Both the position numbers and the translations under genes were made by a program. From positions 92,843,995 through 92,907,994 of the forward strand of contig NW_026262690.1 of NCBI RefSeq assembly GCF_021869535.1: DNA of 64,000 bases, in the 5' to 3' direction. Of the stretch, positions 1 through 12,130 are shown one piece after another (position 1 is the first letter of the stretch; each line of letters opens with the position of its first letter). The stretch comes from Mytilus californianus (Eukaryota; Mollusca; Bivalvia; Mytilida; Mytilidae). The notes beneath the pieces were generated by a model. The model saw only the letters and a list, made by a program, of their open reading frames with translations, was not told the DNA's origin and did not search any database.

Positions 1-189
1 AAAATGTTAATTACAGGATAACTTATCATATGATTTTTTGTTCATTAAATAAGATACATGTCATGAGCGGGATATATTACATTTGAATTAGTCTGTACTG
101 GGCACCGACTTAATATGATATAACCAGTACACGCAGCATTTCTTTTTATTGATATGAAAAACTGGAGATGATGAATAAGGATGGGGGAA

Positions 190-206
190 GGGGGGGGGGG
201 GGGGGG
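190..206 (+). repeat. Poly-G tract
   Basis: Uninterrupted run of 17 G. Comparable runs occur at 337-355, 3472-3484, 10828-10844 and 35299-35314. No function is evident. Confidence 0.95.
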
Positions 207-336
207 AATCCAGATAGATATTCCCAATCAAAGATTTCTCATCAAACTGGTTAACAAAATAACGTTTTCAATTACTTTCTGCATTGCATATTTTGTTTGA
301 AAATGAATAATATATTTAAAGGAGATGTATATTGGG

Positions 337-355
337 AGGGGGGGGGGGGGGGGGG
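337..355 (+). repeat. Poly-G tract
   Basis: Run of 19 G immediately upstream of the GGGA-rich degenerate repeat. Homopolymers of this length are prone to sequencing or assembly length error. Confidence 0.95.
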
Positions 356-364
356 AGAGGACCT

Positions 365-530
365 TTATCGGGACTCCGGAATCGGGTGTTTTTAAGCTCG
401 GGATTTCGGGATTGATCCATTCGGGATCCGGGAATTCTTTTTTCGAATTTCGGGATGTCGGGATTTAAATTTTTTTAAATTCGGGACCTCGGGATTCCAT
501 GTTTTTAAGCCCGGGATTTCGGGATCAGGA
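365..530 (+). repeat. Degenerate GGGA-rich tandem motif
   Basis: The word 'tcgggattt' or 'cgggatttcggga' recurs about ten times with variable A/T spacers, including 'tttttaagc' twice. It reads as a cryptically simple repeat. The repeated GGG triplets next to the poly-G tract could support G-quadruplex structure; that is inference. Confidence 0.7.
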
Positions 531-2746
531 CCCCTCCTACCCCCCTCTACATTGGTTTGAGGAAATGATTACCAGTTGACGGATCATTCCTTTATCCGAT
601 CAACACTGTAAAAGGACTTGTAATTGAAAATGTAGTGTTTTGGTGAATCCACTTCAAATCGAAACACATTAAGCTTTGAAAAGAAATATAAACGGCATCT
701 TTTACAATAAACACTTCTTTTTCTTTATTTGGCGTAATGATTATAACAGAAGAATGTATTTCTCTGCCTTAATGTGGTGCTATGTCAGTTGAAAGGTCGA
801 GTCTTTTTTTCTTGTCTTAGAATTTACAAAATGTATTTCAGTTAGTTTATTTTTTTCCCATTTGTATCACGGCCGATTGACATTAAGACAAAAACTAGGT
901 CTTTGGTACTAGCACGATACACATGATACTGGTTAACTTATTGCATTTTGAATCTATAAATAATGCAATAATGCTAATTTAGATTAAAATTGCAAGTCAC
1001 TTAGTAAAGTTGACCTTCACCTTTTTGCTTGGTATTGCTAAGCCCTTTTTCGTTTAAGCTCGTAAACTTTTATGTATTTAGCATCCAAAATATTTTTTGC
1101 GAGCTACCAAAGGAAGATTTTTCCAGAAACATGTGTTTTGTATGGTTTACAAACACTGGATATGAAATTCCGGCTTGCAGACTATTATTTCCAAGGATGC
1201 TTCAGTACTTTGTTCAAATGGTATTAGTTTTGAAATTGCCATGTTTGTTACTCTTCTTTAATTGAACTTGTTACTCTCTCAAGCAAAGATGATCTTTGGC
1301 TGTATTACTGAGGCCCGCTTTCTTTGTGTGCTCCAAAACTATTTATGTACTAGTATATGGCATACTAGACTTTTTCTCGAGAATATTTGATTACTTTTAT
1401 TAAAAAAAAAAGGAAAGAAACAAGAACAAAATACAGTCACCGTATTCAAACGGTGCAAAGGATTTTGTTTATTATTCATTTCAAGGAAATAAAGAACTAT
1501 AAAATAGCACCATATATATATATATATTGTCTAAAACATTTAATATTTGATCAAAAGGATCAGGCCATTTATACAAAGAAGACGAAAAAGAGAATCGAAA
1601 CCACGTTTCATTTCGTACTAAGCAAAGCTTCACCCAACACTAGTAAGCAATTGAGATACAAAAGGAAACTAATATTCCCCAGCCATGCTAACAAAGTTTA
1701 ACATTTAGATGTGCGAATTTAGTCATCTCATCTTTCCTCATGCATGCGTCCAACTATTACCAAGCATTTACCGCATGCAACTATCCCTACTGCACAAAAA
1801 AACTATTAAACTGGAAGTAGAGCATGGTTTTCTCCCAAAAGCAACCATTGTATCAACTGCCGATCGAAGCCGTTTCCCCTGACGCAGTAAGCCAACGCCC
1901 AAATAGCTGTGCTAAAAGAGGGTGCAGCTAATAGAGGCCAGTTATCAATCTACTAGATCAATGGAAGCAGTGTTACATTTCCCTTACAGCAAGTGTTATT
2001 TTACCATAATGACGATATCCGACATTAAACCCATGAAAATACAGATGAACATGCGACTCTTTCTGACCAAATCAAACTGATGAGAATAAACAAAATAATA
2101 ATCTGTGTGGAAGTTAATAAAAGGATATTTGGTATACACAAGCAATAATGCAACCTATCCTATGAAAAAGTGTGACGGAAATATTTTTTGAACGAACGAG
2201 AACGGACAAACCCACAGACGGACAAGGTGAATGCAATATATCACCATTCTAGGTATTATTAAAACATATTCTCATAATAATTTACATTTTATCTATGTTT
2301 TACGTTCTTTTCCCAAATAAATCATTCATTAAATAAGGTATTAAAAGCATGAAAAGCCTGTGAACTTTTATTTTTGTATTGACAGATATGTACATGTTTG
2401 CTTCACTGACAATGGTGACTGCACTGTTCTTATTTGCTTGGCTCTGAAACTCCAATGAGTTAAGATAATTATTAAAAGTTGTATCATAGTTTTTTTTCTT
2501 AAGTAAAGTAAAAATGTTTAAGTAATTGTTGTACACATGACCATTTACTAAGTAATTCACACGGGTTTACTCTACCAGATTACATGTATATTCACCCCCT
2601 AATCTTACTAGTTAAAATTTACCAAGCAGGAAAAGGAAAATTATCTACATTTGCAATTTTGTCTGAATTAATTGAAGTTTACAATTATTGTCTCTCATCA
2701 TGACTTCTTTTGAAAATTCTCCAGTATTAAGATAGTTTGGAATGCA

Positions 2747-2950
2747 TTACACATAACTTGCACTTTTTGTTGAATCAGATGAACCACTAGGCATAGTTTG
2801 AGTTTCTTCATGAGTACTGTCACGAGACTTTGACCCCATACCGGGAGAGTTCAACAGATTAGCTTCTGCTTCTGATGCACATCCATTTCGTTGGAATGTC
2901 TTTTTCCGAAAAATACATTGTAAGAATAAATGTATTGACACAACAGCATA
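2747..2950 (-). CDS. Possible terminal exon, unknown protein
   Basis: Not recognised. The minus strand has an open stretch that would encode a short hydrophobic segment (AVVSIHLFLQCIF), a basic RKK patch, then a Ser/Thr/Glu-rich tail ending SASYV before a TAA stop. The shape, one membrane segment plus a hydrophilic tail, would suit the last exon of a membrane protein. A weak acceptor ending ACAACAG lies near 2956. No partner exon was found and the polypyrimidine tract is poor, so this may be chance. Confidence 0.2.
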   Translation of the reverse strand, partial: YAVVSIHLFLQCIFRKKTFQRNGCASEAEANLLNSPGMGSKSRDSTHEETQTMPSGSSDSTKSASYV

Positions 2951-3075
2951 TTTTACTGTTGTCATGTAAATGCTTTGAAAAGTAAAATTTGGATAAAATT
3001 ATCAATACCCTTTTCTTTCTCTCTTCATGTATCTAGATTATTTTTTCTGCTTTTTTGTTCGTGCATGCAAGTGCT

Positions 3076-3430
3076 TCCACACCAGCCTCGTGTATATACA
3101 TGTATATATTTATCAAAATAGCATAGACCTTATGCCTAGACATAGTCCACTCGTCCACACCAGCCTCGTGTATATACATGTATATATTTATCAAAATTGC
3201 AAAGGCCTTATGCCTAGATGTAGTCCACTCGTCCACACCAGCCTCGTGTACATACATGTATATATTTATCAAAATTGCAAAGACCTTATGCCTAGATGTA
3301 GTCCACTCGTCCACACCAGCCTCGTGTATATACATGTATATATTTATCATAATTGCAAAGACCTAATGCCTAGATGTAGTCCACTCGTCCACACCAGCTT
3401 CGTGTATACATACATATATATATTTATCCA
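3076..3430 (+). repeat. 78-bp minisatellite, about 4.5 copies
   Basis: The start word 'tccacaccag' falls at 3076, 3154, 3232, 3310 and 3388, an exact 78-bp spacing. Each unit contains 'cctcgtgtatatacatg', a TATA-rich middle and 'cttatgcctaga'. Because 78 is divisible by three, long frames open on both strands. These are by-products of the repeat and not genes. Confidence 0.95.
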
Positions 3431-3468
3431 CAGGAAAACTTTTTTACTGCTATAAATATTGATGTAGG

Positions 3469-4012
3469 CACGGGGGGGGGGGGGTTACTTCGATAAACTT
3501 TTGGTAGGGCTGTGCCATTTTTGCCTCAAAATACGTACGGTGTAACCCATTTTAATATAACATTCACTGAAATTCAGTACCTATGGTTATATAAATATTT
3601 AAGAAAGAATGACCTATACTTATATACAATATTTGAAATATTACCCATGCTTATATAAGCACTAAATCTATATCATCACTCGTAATTCATAAATATACAG
3701 CTTCCCTTTAGTTTTTATATATGAATTGACATCCGGGGTTCATTTGGGAACTAATGTGAAAGTTGAACTTTCAAATGAATTGATTTAATTTAATATAATA
3801 ATTGACCATTAATAATGTAAGATTCTCAATAGCATATTTATATATGATATGTAGATGATACCCCAAATCAATATACAGTTATCAAACGTAAATGCATTTT
3901 AATATAGGATGTCATTAAAAAGGAGGGTCATTTTTATATAAAATCTCGCAAAATTATGACCCATATTTTTGGCACATCCCCGTATACCCAACAATAGAAA
4001 GTAACCCCCTTG
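3469..4012. mobile_element. 544-bp inverted-repeat element (MITE-like)
   Basis: The left end (GGGGTTACTT ... GTGCCATTTTTG) and the reverse complement of the right end (GGGGGTTACTTTC ... GTGCCAAAAATA) are similar over roughly 45 bases, giving imperfect terminal inverted repeats. The interior is AT-rich and non-coding. An identical 8-bp word, gatgtagg, flanks it at 3461-3468 and 4013-4020, as expected of a target-site duplication. The superfamily is not determined; 8 bp would suit hAT-like transposition. Confidence 0.6.
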
Positions 4013-4020
4013 GATGTAGG

Positions 4021-5397
4021 TGCGAAAAAATTGCATACAGCCATGCAACAGTGTATAATATTTGTTAATTATATATTCGTAAAAAAGTTACACCTTTTTG
4101 GCACAATTTCACAGATGTAAATACATGTACTAATATATATATATTGATTCAGTTGTGACGGTAATAGACACTGAAAACATTTGATAGTTTTGAATGTTTT
4201 TTTCACCTGTTTAAAATGATAAGGTGGAAGTTTGTTCGTATTTCAAGAGAGGGGCACTCAGCATATATTTATTTGTGCATGTAGTTACATCTACTTGCTT
4301 TTTACTAACTATTTTTACCACAACTTTGTATAAGTTTTATATACTTTTTATTTACATAATTGACTTGTCTATTTTCAGGACTTCCGATCCGTGTAGTCTA
4401 GCATGTTTGTTAGCGGTGTTCATAAAGGGCCATTCAGGGGTCACCACACTTCGGAATTATAGGGAGAAGTGACTTCTACCTGGCAGCCAAACAGTGAAGA
4501 CCCAACAGGGAGACTTCAGGGAGAAGTGAAGCCCCAACAGGAAGACGTCAGGGAAAATTGAAGGATCGCATTAATACTTTTTTTAAGAATTAAATTTTCG
4601 AAGCATCTGTACGTTTTTGTTAATTTTCAAAGCATTTTGCATGACAACTGTTAGGGTGGCATTTTCTTACCTTGCCATGCTTGTGGTCTGAATTACATGT
4701 GTACCTATGGACGCAAAAAATATCATAAGGACCATAAGAGCTACGGTTCTGCAGCTAGGTCTGAATGAATTGAAGAGTTCACATTGATCAAATTTTGCTG
4801 CATCTCAAAGATTTTTCAAAACGAAAGTCTGTTTTGAATTGCTCACAATTGTATTTAATAACATGAAATAAAGCAAGAACCCTTTAAAAAAAATAAAAAT
4901 AATCAATTGATAAGTAGTTTAAATATCTTGAATACGGTTTCACGGTCTTTCATTGCCAAGATCATGATAAATAAAATTTGTTCTTTAAATTATTTTTAAT
5001 AGGAATTCGAAAAAAAAAACTGTTTGTCACTAGTAGAAGTATAAAAACATTCTTTTACCGTGCTGAAGAAAACAAATGGTGGAAAATTGGGACATAAAGG
5101 GTGCTGGTAGTAATTTGACTTCATTTTGACAGTCGGTTGACAAAGGTAGTCTTATTTCGGGTTCTTGTGAAATTTTTCATTCGTGACAGTATAAAAGACT
5201 TGATCACCAAGTAAGTCTTATACGGGTCTCCGGTTAAAACTGATTACGTACATGTAACTGACGTACTGAACACTAGTGGCAGTAATGCAAATTATAGATT
5301 TACTGTACTTTCTTCTACATCGTCAAAGTCATTATGATGTTTAAATTTGAAATACTCTTTAACCATGTGAATAAATTTAAAATGAAAAAAATAAAAG
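4021..5397. other. Intergenic DNA
   Basis: No gene signal. At 4490-4565 there are two or three imperfect copies of a short unit resembling 'cagggagacttcaggga'. The rest is AT-rich and featureless. Confidence 0.5.
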
Positions 5398-5403
5398 TTT
5401 TAT
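5398..5403 (-). promoter_or_regulatory. Polyadenylation signal AATAAA
   Basis: AATAAA on the minus strand about 28 nt beyond the stop codon of the coiled-coil gene. This is a suitable place for its 3' end, giving a very short 3' UTR. Confidence 0.6.
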
Positions 5404-5430
5404 TAATTAAAAAAACGAAAATAATTATAT

Positions 5431-8400
5431 TCAATTGTCAACATCTTCATCAGGTTTGCTATGACAACAAAATAGTTGACAGAACCACCGTCGAAAGCCC
5501 ATGAATCCACTGTTAGGTTTGGATTGAAAGTCAACTTCTATATCTATTGCAGATTCGTTTGTTTTACTAGTAATCGCTGAACCACGTATTTCTTCCAATA
5601 CTGGTGAAAAGAATGGCCGTAAGTGTGGTCTTGGAGATTCTTCTGTGTCACTCAAACTTATACTGAACCATTCACTGTCTGATGTCCTTGATGTGTCTGG
5701 TATATCTAAAAGAGAATGAAACTTTATTACTATATAGGAACAGTGAACATTTTCTTTTTAAATGCTCGCCTTTTGCAATCTCTCATCTTAAATTATAACA
5801 AAACGACTTTGAGTGTGAAGGTTGAGAACATAATTCGTATACGCCGGGTGCCACATGTGGTGCAGGATCTGCTTACCCTTCCGGAGCACCTCAGATCACC
5901 CTCAGATTTTGGTTCGGTTCGTGTTGCTCCTTCTTTCGTTTTATATGTTGTGTTTTGTTTACTTTTGTTGTTCTTTTCGTCGTTTTTCGGGTTTTTTTTG
6001 CCATGGCATTGTCAGTTTTTTTTTCGACTTATGAGTTTGAATATCCCTTTGGTATCTTTCGCCTCTCTTTTGTAATATTTTCAAACAAACAATTTGTATT
6101 CAAATTGATAATTTCATAATTCAATTAATTAAGGTTTTCGTGAACAAAAATTGCATGACTATCCACGATGATATCCAACATTTGGCAAGATTCATTATGA
6201 ACTGAAAAGCCAGCAAAGTGATAAAATGGTAACTACATTAGATAGAAAAATGTGATATGATATAATTTACCTTGATCCTCTATTTTGTCATCTAATGTCG
6301 ACAGATCTAACTTTAGTTCTTCTTTTAACGCAAGCTGGTTATCATTGATATCTTTTGTTGGAGACTTGCTTCTCTGAGAAATAGAGAAACATACAGTGTT
6401 ATCATGTCCTTTTAGGTCAATCATGATACGGAAATTGAGATGAACTTCTTTTTTGAAAGACCACCTCAGTAATTCAACAAGAATAAGATATTCGTCTATT
6501 TAAAGTTATTTTGAAATTTTGTTTCAACGTGACTTAGGCTACTCGACAGCACACACCAGTATATGTATAAAATTTCGTTTCTTATTTTTTTTTTAGAAAT
6601 AGTTGTGCATTACAATATCAATTTAATTTACCTTAAATACATTTTTGACCATCCGTTGAAGAGATTCCATCTTACTGGTTACAGTTTCACTAATTACAGC
6701 TCTGTCCATTTCTCCTGAAAAGCACAATTAGAATGTTCCTCAGTTATAAACTTGAAAATTAAATAACACACACTATTGAAACACTAACAATTAGCAGGTG
6801 CCTTCTGACGAAAAATTTATTTTCAGTATTTTTCGTATGACCTATACTATACTTTTGTATTTTCAAATATGTTGGACTCGAAAAACACTGAAGAAACATT
6901 AATGGTTGAAATGCGCAATTGGTGCAGTATACTTGAATATTACTTGATGAAAACCTTTAGCTTAAATAGACCAGTCAGAAGGGAATCTTTTTTCTTAATA
7001 TGAAATAAGAATTAATTAATCATTGAATAAAAAGTAACTAACTGGTTGATGAAAATCATAAATTATTATGTGTTATCATTAATAGCAAAAAATACGATAA
7101 CAGGGTAAACAAAAACCCACTACTTGTTTTATTAAGGCTTTCTATACAGAACAATCACCATGATTAATTTGTTGTTTTTTCCCTTTAGGGCAAGAAAGTT
7201 ATTTATATTTTCATGTGTGTTTCTTGTCCTTGTTTAAATCCCACATTTTCGTACTAGGAGATAACTTTTATATGTGCTTACTGCAGGTCTCTGAATTCTT
7301 AATGTCTGTGCTTTGGAAGCTTTGATAATTGTAATGCTGGTCTCTCACAAATGATTTTATTCTTTCTTCTTTCACCGGTGAAAGGAAGGGTCCTGACAGT
7401 TCTTTCTCTTCTCGTACTTCTTTAAGATATAGTTCTTGTGAAGTGCAAGTCTTCTCGTTACTGGCACTTGGCTCCTTTAAAAATAAATATATGTAGACAA
7501 TAAAATTACAAAAAGTAGACAGTTTTGCTATCAACGCACAATATCAAAACAGAGCATTTTTGATTAAAAAAATCCTTATGAGTTACTGATTGACAGGACG
7601 CTTGCTTATAGAAGAGTATGATTGTTCCTAATATTGACACTATACTATATCATTTTGTACACAAAAATAAACACTGCTTCATTTTTTAGTGAAAATACCA
7701 CGTTCCTAAGCACCCAATAGTCAGACGATCAAGTGGTAGAAGCGTAGAATTAAAAAAAATGTAAATACCTCATGAAAAGCATGCCGCTGAGCATCAAGTT
7801 CAGTGGCTGGTTTCCAGAATTCATCAAATTGTTTCTTTATCTTTTCTTGTTCTCTTGTTTTCCTACTTCTCTCATTTTCTTCTTTGATTATCTTTTCTCT
7901 GTTGTATGCTTCAACAAGTTTATTGTATTCAGCATCTCTGACGGATTTGTAAAACGCATCACATTCCTCATCGTCTGCCATTTCCTTGAATGATACTAAT
8001 TCCGGTGCTTCTATGAACTCTTTTTCTGTATTGCTGCTTGCAGTGGTATGCAACATGTTACACTCGTCATTATTGGCAGCATTGACCAGCGATAGTACCT
8101 CAGTCTCAGCAGCTGTTACTTTTGCTAGAATTACCTCTGCGTTTGTTGTTTCATTTTTACCTTCACACAGATTCATTGTGTCATTAAGCTTGTTACATTC
8201 TGTGTCTCTTACATCTTTCAAGAAAGCGAATAGCGCCTTCTCGTTTGCCTCTTTTTCTCTTTCTATAATATTCTGTGGTATCACCATCTCCTTACAATTA
8301 ACTTTTTGTGCACCAGACAACAAATTTGCCTCTATTTCGCTGAAAATGACACCAAGGATTGATTCAGAATTAATGCAACACCTTTCACGAAAAATGATTT

Positions 8401-8676
8401 CCCATTTAAGAAAATACACGAAACTATGAAGAGGACATCCCCAAAAAAGCAGAAAGGCACACTGAATGATATTCTTTTTTAATTAGAAAATGTTTTGAAA
8501 TGTTATTATAAGTTTTACTGACATTTTTAATTTATTGGAGTTATAAATATTCAATAGTTCTTAAATTCCAGAAAATAATAAGTAATGGTAGTGATTACCT
8601 ACCTAAAAGCAACGTGCAATAACGACAACATTAAACTACGGACATTCCGTTCAATACTGATTCTATCGGTCTCCAT
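5431..8676 (-). CDS. Coiled-coil protein of unknown function, 6 coding exons
   Basis: Exons (minus): 8676-8603, 8339-7769, 7474-7282, 6714-6632, 6373-6271, 5705-5431. All introns are GT-AG, the phases match, and the 1299 nt give 432 aa plus stop. The first ATG follows a pyrimidine-rich acceptor (TTTTTTTCAG), so a 5' UTR exon probably lies upstream. Residues 26-215 are Glu/Lys-rich and look helical or coiled-coil. Related words recur: VRDTECNKLNDT (about 68-79), NNDECNMLHTT (114-124) and VRDAEYNKLVEA (158-169), suggesting a degenerate internal repeat. Residues 170-215 are strongly charged. The C-terminus (FRRWFCQLFCCHSK) is basic, aromatic and Cys-rich, so it may be an S-acylated membrane-contact patch (inference). 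There is no signal peptide and no recognised domain. A plus-strand PLE 3' end sits in the last intron. Confidence 0.8.
5835..6075 (+). mobile_element. PLE family B 3' end, truncated
   Basis: Contains the family B 3' signature: 'gccgggtgccacatgtgg', 'gcaggatctgcttaccctt', a T-rich stretch, 'ccatggcattgtcag' and the terminal 'tttggtatctttcgcctct'. It matches the minus-strand copies at 46103-46400 and 62165-62480. It lies in the last intron of the coiled-coil gene in the opposite orientation. Only the 3' end is present, as usual for 5'-truncated retroelement insertions. Confidence 0.8.
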
Positions 8677-8759
8677 TTACAATCTGAAAAAAAGAAAGGG
8701 AAATATAACAGTACAACTGGTTTATCAGTTTTTTTTCTTTATTTTCCCTAATTTGTAAT

Positions 8760-8762
<3 letters not shown>

Positions 8763-8803
<41 letters not shown>
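8763..8803 (+). repeat. (TC)n microsatellite
   Basis: About 20 uninterrupted TC dinucleotides just upstream of the 5' end of the minus-strand coiled-coil gene. On the transcribed strand it is (GA)n, which could act as a GAGA-type promoter-proximal tract. That role is speculative. Confidence 0.95.
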
Positions 8804-8804
<1 letters not shown>

Positions 8805-8806
<2 letters not shown>

Positions 8807-10260
8807 GTGTGATCAAATTACACATTATTTGGTTCATTCATCGAATTATTCGTTCACTCAATATCTCTACAAACTTATCAAGTCTCGATAACGTAATCTT
8901 GTGCAAATGGGTTTCTAAGTTTTAAATTTTCAAAAAGCGTGTACACTACCGCAGTTTAGTTAAAAAACTGGCGACGTTGCCAAAGAAATATCATGATTAT
9001 GACGTTATGCCGTCAAAGGTCGTGTGACATAGTCATGTATCTCAAAACGTGTTTGAGCGTTACTGGTGAAGGTAAATCAGAAGGGCGCTTCGGACGCACG
9101 ATGTTTATAAAGTGTTGTTTAAATGTCAACATGTACTATCTTTGCATACTTGTGTTAACTAATTACATTTTAATTCTATGCATACTTCTGCTATATAATA
9201 GACTACCTTCAACTAACTGTTAAATTATTTAACACGTTTATGATGCACTAGCACAACTTTACATTCAATAATCATCGTTCCAGCCAAAAAAAAAAAAAAA
9301 AATAAATAAACGAATAAATGAATGATACTGTAGGCAGTGGTGGAATTGCTTCTATTTAGATTTTTTTCTTGAAATAAAAGAACCTTTTCACACGTTTATT
9401 TTATGTAAATGGTTCTTTGAAGCAACCACTATTGAAATAGTTCACTTATTCTAACTATGCAGCCTTGCTGTCAATTTGAATGATCGGAATAATATAGAGA
9501 TTCTACTAGCGTCAGACAAATGTAAGTTAAAAGTTTCAAAGTTGTGTAAAATAAAGGTAGGAGAAACAAGAATTTGATAAAAAATTCTAAAAAAAATCAA
9601 ATACACCAAGAGTTTTCGTTAATTTTGCATTGCATTTGCCTAACTGCCGCAAGTATTACCCTTAAGACAAAAAGAAATAGTCTTACCACACTTAGTTAGA
9701 ATCCTACAATCTTCGCCAGAGCTGTAAAATTCAATTTCAGATCTTCAGAAGCATAAATACTGCATACAAGTAGGTAGCAACGTTCTCATCTGATACAAGG
9801 TTGCCAGAGAGGTTTATGACGTTTCAACGTTAGATATCATGTGGCAACATTTGCGTTAACTGATTGGTGGTGCATGGCCTTTCAATCAACCTATCCAGTG
9901 CAGTTCAATGATGAGGTGGTTACTGTAATTCCATATTTTTATTACAATCTGGGATCTCGGAATATTCGTCAATTGTGTTTTTACCACAAAAGGAGTAAAA
10001 TGCACGTCTTATTTAATATCTATTTGAGTCTTGGTGAATATTGCCGAATTGGTAGTATTTGCTTTGCCAATGGAACACAAATAAAGTAAGAAATATTGCC
10101 TGCAAAATTTGAATGTAACCAGTGTAGTAAATTTACAAAATTAGAAAGTATACGAGGAACACTGTCTTGCGTCACACACCTCTCCAATCCCCAAGTGTGT
10201 AGTCTTAATGTTGTTTGTTGTACTATATTTCTGTACAATGTAACCAGAGAGCATGATTTT
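8805..10260. other. Intergenic DNA with one short repeat fragment
   Basis: Nothing gene-like. At 9050-9125 there is a short copy of repeat family D (words 'gaaggtaaatc', 'gcgcttcggacgca', 'ataaagtgttgttt'), better represented at 12.5-13.0 and 30.3-30.9 kb. Confidence 0.5.
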
Positions 10261-10264
10261 CATT

Positions 10265-10360
10265 ACAAAATCGCCTGTCTCCTCCGGGACTCGAACCCGG
10301 GACCTCTGTGTTAAAGAGCTAAAGATGTACTTCCTTAGCTCAACCGCTTACGGCTGACTA
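10265..10360 (-). repeat. tRNA-derived SINE head
   Basis: The minus strand has a perfect T-arm and B-box (CCGGGTTCGAGTCCCGG), a plausible anticodon arm (CTCT-TTAACAC-AGAG) and an A-box-like region around AGCCGTAAGCGG. The 5' side cannot pair with the presumed 3' acceptor AGGAGAC, so it does not form a tRNA acceptor stem. It is best read as the tRNA-related head of a SINE and not as a functional tRNA gene. Confidence 0.6.
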
Positions 10361-10827
10361 AGTATCTAATAATGAAGGGACGCAATCTCGTCACACAATT
10401 ATACATAAATTACTACAGTAACTAACTTCTTGTTTTATCTTATTTACAATTGTATTTTATATTCGTGCATTTACGGTATTAGCATTTTTTTATTACAATA
10501 ATACCATGGTTGCGCTGGAGACTGACGATAATTTTCTGCATAGGCATGAACTCAACAGAGATAATGTACTGGGAACACTCGTTGTTTCAAAGACATAACG
10601 TAATCAAATGTATGAAGAAATGTTTTCACAGACTCTAAGAACAGTTAAATCTGTAAAAGTTTTGACAGTCTGGGAAAATGAACTACTCCTAGTTATCTTG
10701 TGTTTCTTTTGTTTTGCTATGGTTTTTTGTGCTTTAAAAGTGGCGTTCTGGTGAATTAACTCTTTTCTCACTGATTTTTATAGTTGTGCTCTTACACAAC
10801 TATCCCAGATGTTTTTGAGTTTTGTTT

Positions 10828-11165
10828 GGGGGGGGGGGGGGGGGTGTGGTTAAGCGAGCAGAAGCATTTTTAATAACCCCGCCATATTCTGTGCAAGCTG
10901 TTTTCAAAACTGGGGCTTGTAACTTATTGGTTATCGTTGGTTGCAGTCAAAGTTATTTGTTTTTCGTTTGTTGCTTTTATCATAAATCGTTGGTTTTCTC
11001 TTTCGAATTGTTTCATGCTTTGTCATGCTGGGACCTGTAGAGCTAACTATAGGGGTTTCGCTTATTGTTGAAGGCCGTAGTGTACTCTATAAGTTTGCAT
11101 ATCCCTTTCCGTTTGACTCTGGTGTATACTTGTCTCATTGGCAATCGTACCATATTTTTCATTAT
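10828..11165 (+). repeat. Interspersed repeat family C
   Basis: Starts at a poly-G tract, passes through 'aaccccgccatattc' and 'ggttatcgttggttg', and ends 'tgttgaaggccgtagtg ... gtctcattggcaatcgtacca'. The same order of words is found at 16995-17312, and partly at 20870-21260, 42018-42058 and 56525-56640. No coding capacity is seen. It resembles the 3' region of a retroelement. Confidence 0.7.
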
Positions 11166-11800
11166 TTTGATATTCTTAGATAAAATAAACAAAAGGGATT
11201 TTCAAGGTAAGACACCATTTTTGTAGATAGGATTTTGAAGCGATTTGAATTGCGCAATCACTTTTGCATTTTATCACCCATATTTGAAATACCAGAACAT
11301 GATTAAAATGAAAGCTGATACATACGTCATTGTCACTAAGACATGCAACAGAAAAATACATATAGAGGTCACCATACGGTCTTCAATAATTGACGATTTA
11401 CATTTCATAATAATAACGGGATTAATTGCCTGTATACATCAGTATTTTGTAAAAGTTAATCATTCGCTTAACGCTAGTAGTAATTACAAAACCCGGTATA
11501 ACAGGTACTTTCAGCTTAGACTCTTAGATACGGCAGTGACACAACAATTCAACGACAAAAATAATCACAAAACATCTACCTAGAGGGCAATATACAGAAG
11601 TCAGCAATAGACAAGGATCTGTGCAATATGTGAAGCACTAAATCATATAATATATTTATCAAATTGTCGAAGAATAGGACTCCCAATTTTTTTATTGTTA
11701 ACTACTTCAGACTATTTCTGTCGCTTATGTATCACAGATAACAAGATTCGGTTGTCTAACTGTTCGAAATGCACCTAAGGTACGTAAAATAAACTCAGTA
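11166..11800. other. Intergenic DNA
   Basis: No gene or repeat recognised. An open stretch at 11245-11583 has no splice signals and no domain. Confidence 0.4.
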
Positions 11801-11804
11801 TCTT

Positions 11805-12130
11805 ATGATTTTTATACTCAATGACGAAAATGTGCCAACTTTTAAACGTTGTATTGTTGGACACCTGTCTTACCTCCATGACAAGAACGTTGTTCTCGTC
11901 CCCGCAGAAAAAGACCAAAGCAAAAGTGTATTTGTGTATGAATCGCATTGTATACTACTTAATTGCTTGATAAAAAAGAAATTAGGTATTGATAATTCAC
12001 TTGGACACCAAAAATATATCTGAACTACAATTACTACAGATGTATGTTTTTGATCTTTTAGAATTTCAACCAAAGTTTCAGAACTGGTCTTCCTTCACTC
12101 TTCTGGACACCAAAATTACACACAATGTTT
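11805..12130 (+). pseudogene. Degenerate PLE reverse-transcriptase fragment
   Basis: The translation includes KNVVLVPAEKDQSKSVFVYE followed by LIKKKLGIDNSLG. This is close to the 'KxxxLVPADKAxNNxxxV' block that precedes the RT palm in PLE A (FVFVPADKAANN, minus, near 48060-48100). Downstream the frame is lost, although 'LPSLH...GHQN' hints at the LP.LYW.PKLHK block. It is an old fragment interrupted by stops. Confidence 0.5.

Larger units (their letters stand above)
1..2746. other. Intergenic AT-rich DNA
   Basis: No open frame here has splice signals or a recognisable domain. The stretch holds two poly-G tracts, a degenerate GGGA-rich repeat (365-530), an (AT)n run near 1512-1527, and at about 2160-2250 a piece with repeated 'acggacaa'/'gacgga' words. 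A loosely similar piece occurs near 28150-28205. Confidence 0.6.

Noticed and set aside
3027..3455. 142-codon repetitive protein
   Set aside because: Produced by the 78-bp minisatellite; the opposite strand is equally open.
7986..8429. 147-codon plus-strand open frame
   Set aside because: It is antisense to the second coding exon of the minus-strand coiled-coil gene, whose exons join in phase.
10265..10360. Functional tRNA gene on the minus strand
   Set aside because: The T-arm is perfect but the acceptor stem cannot form.
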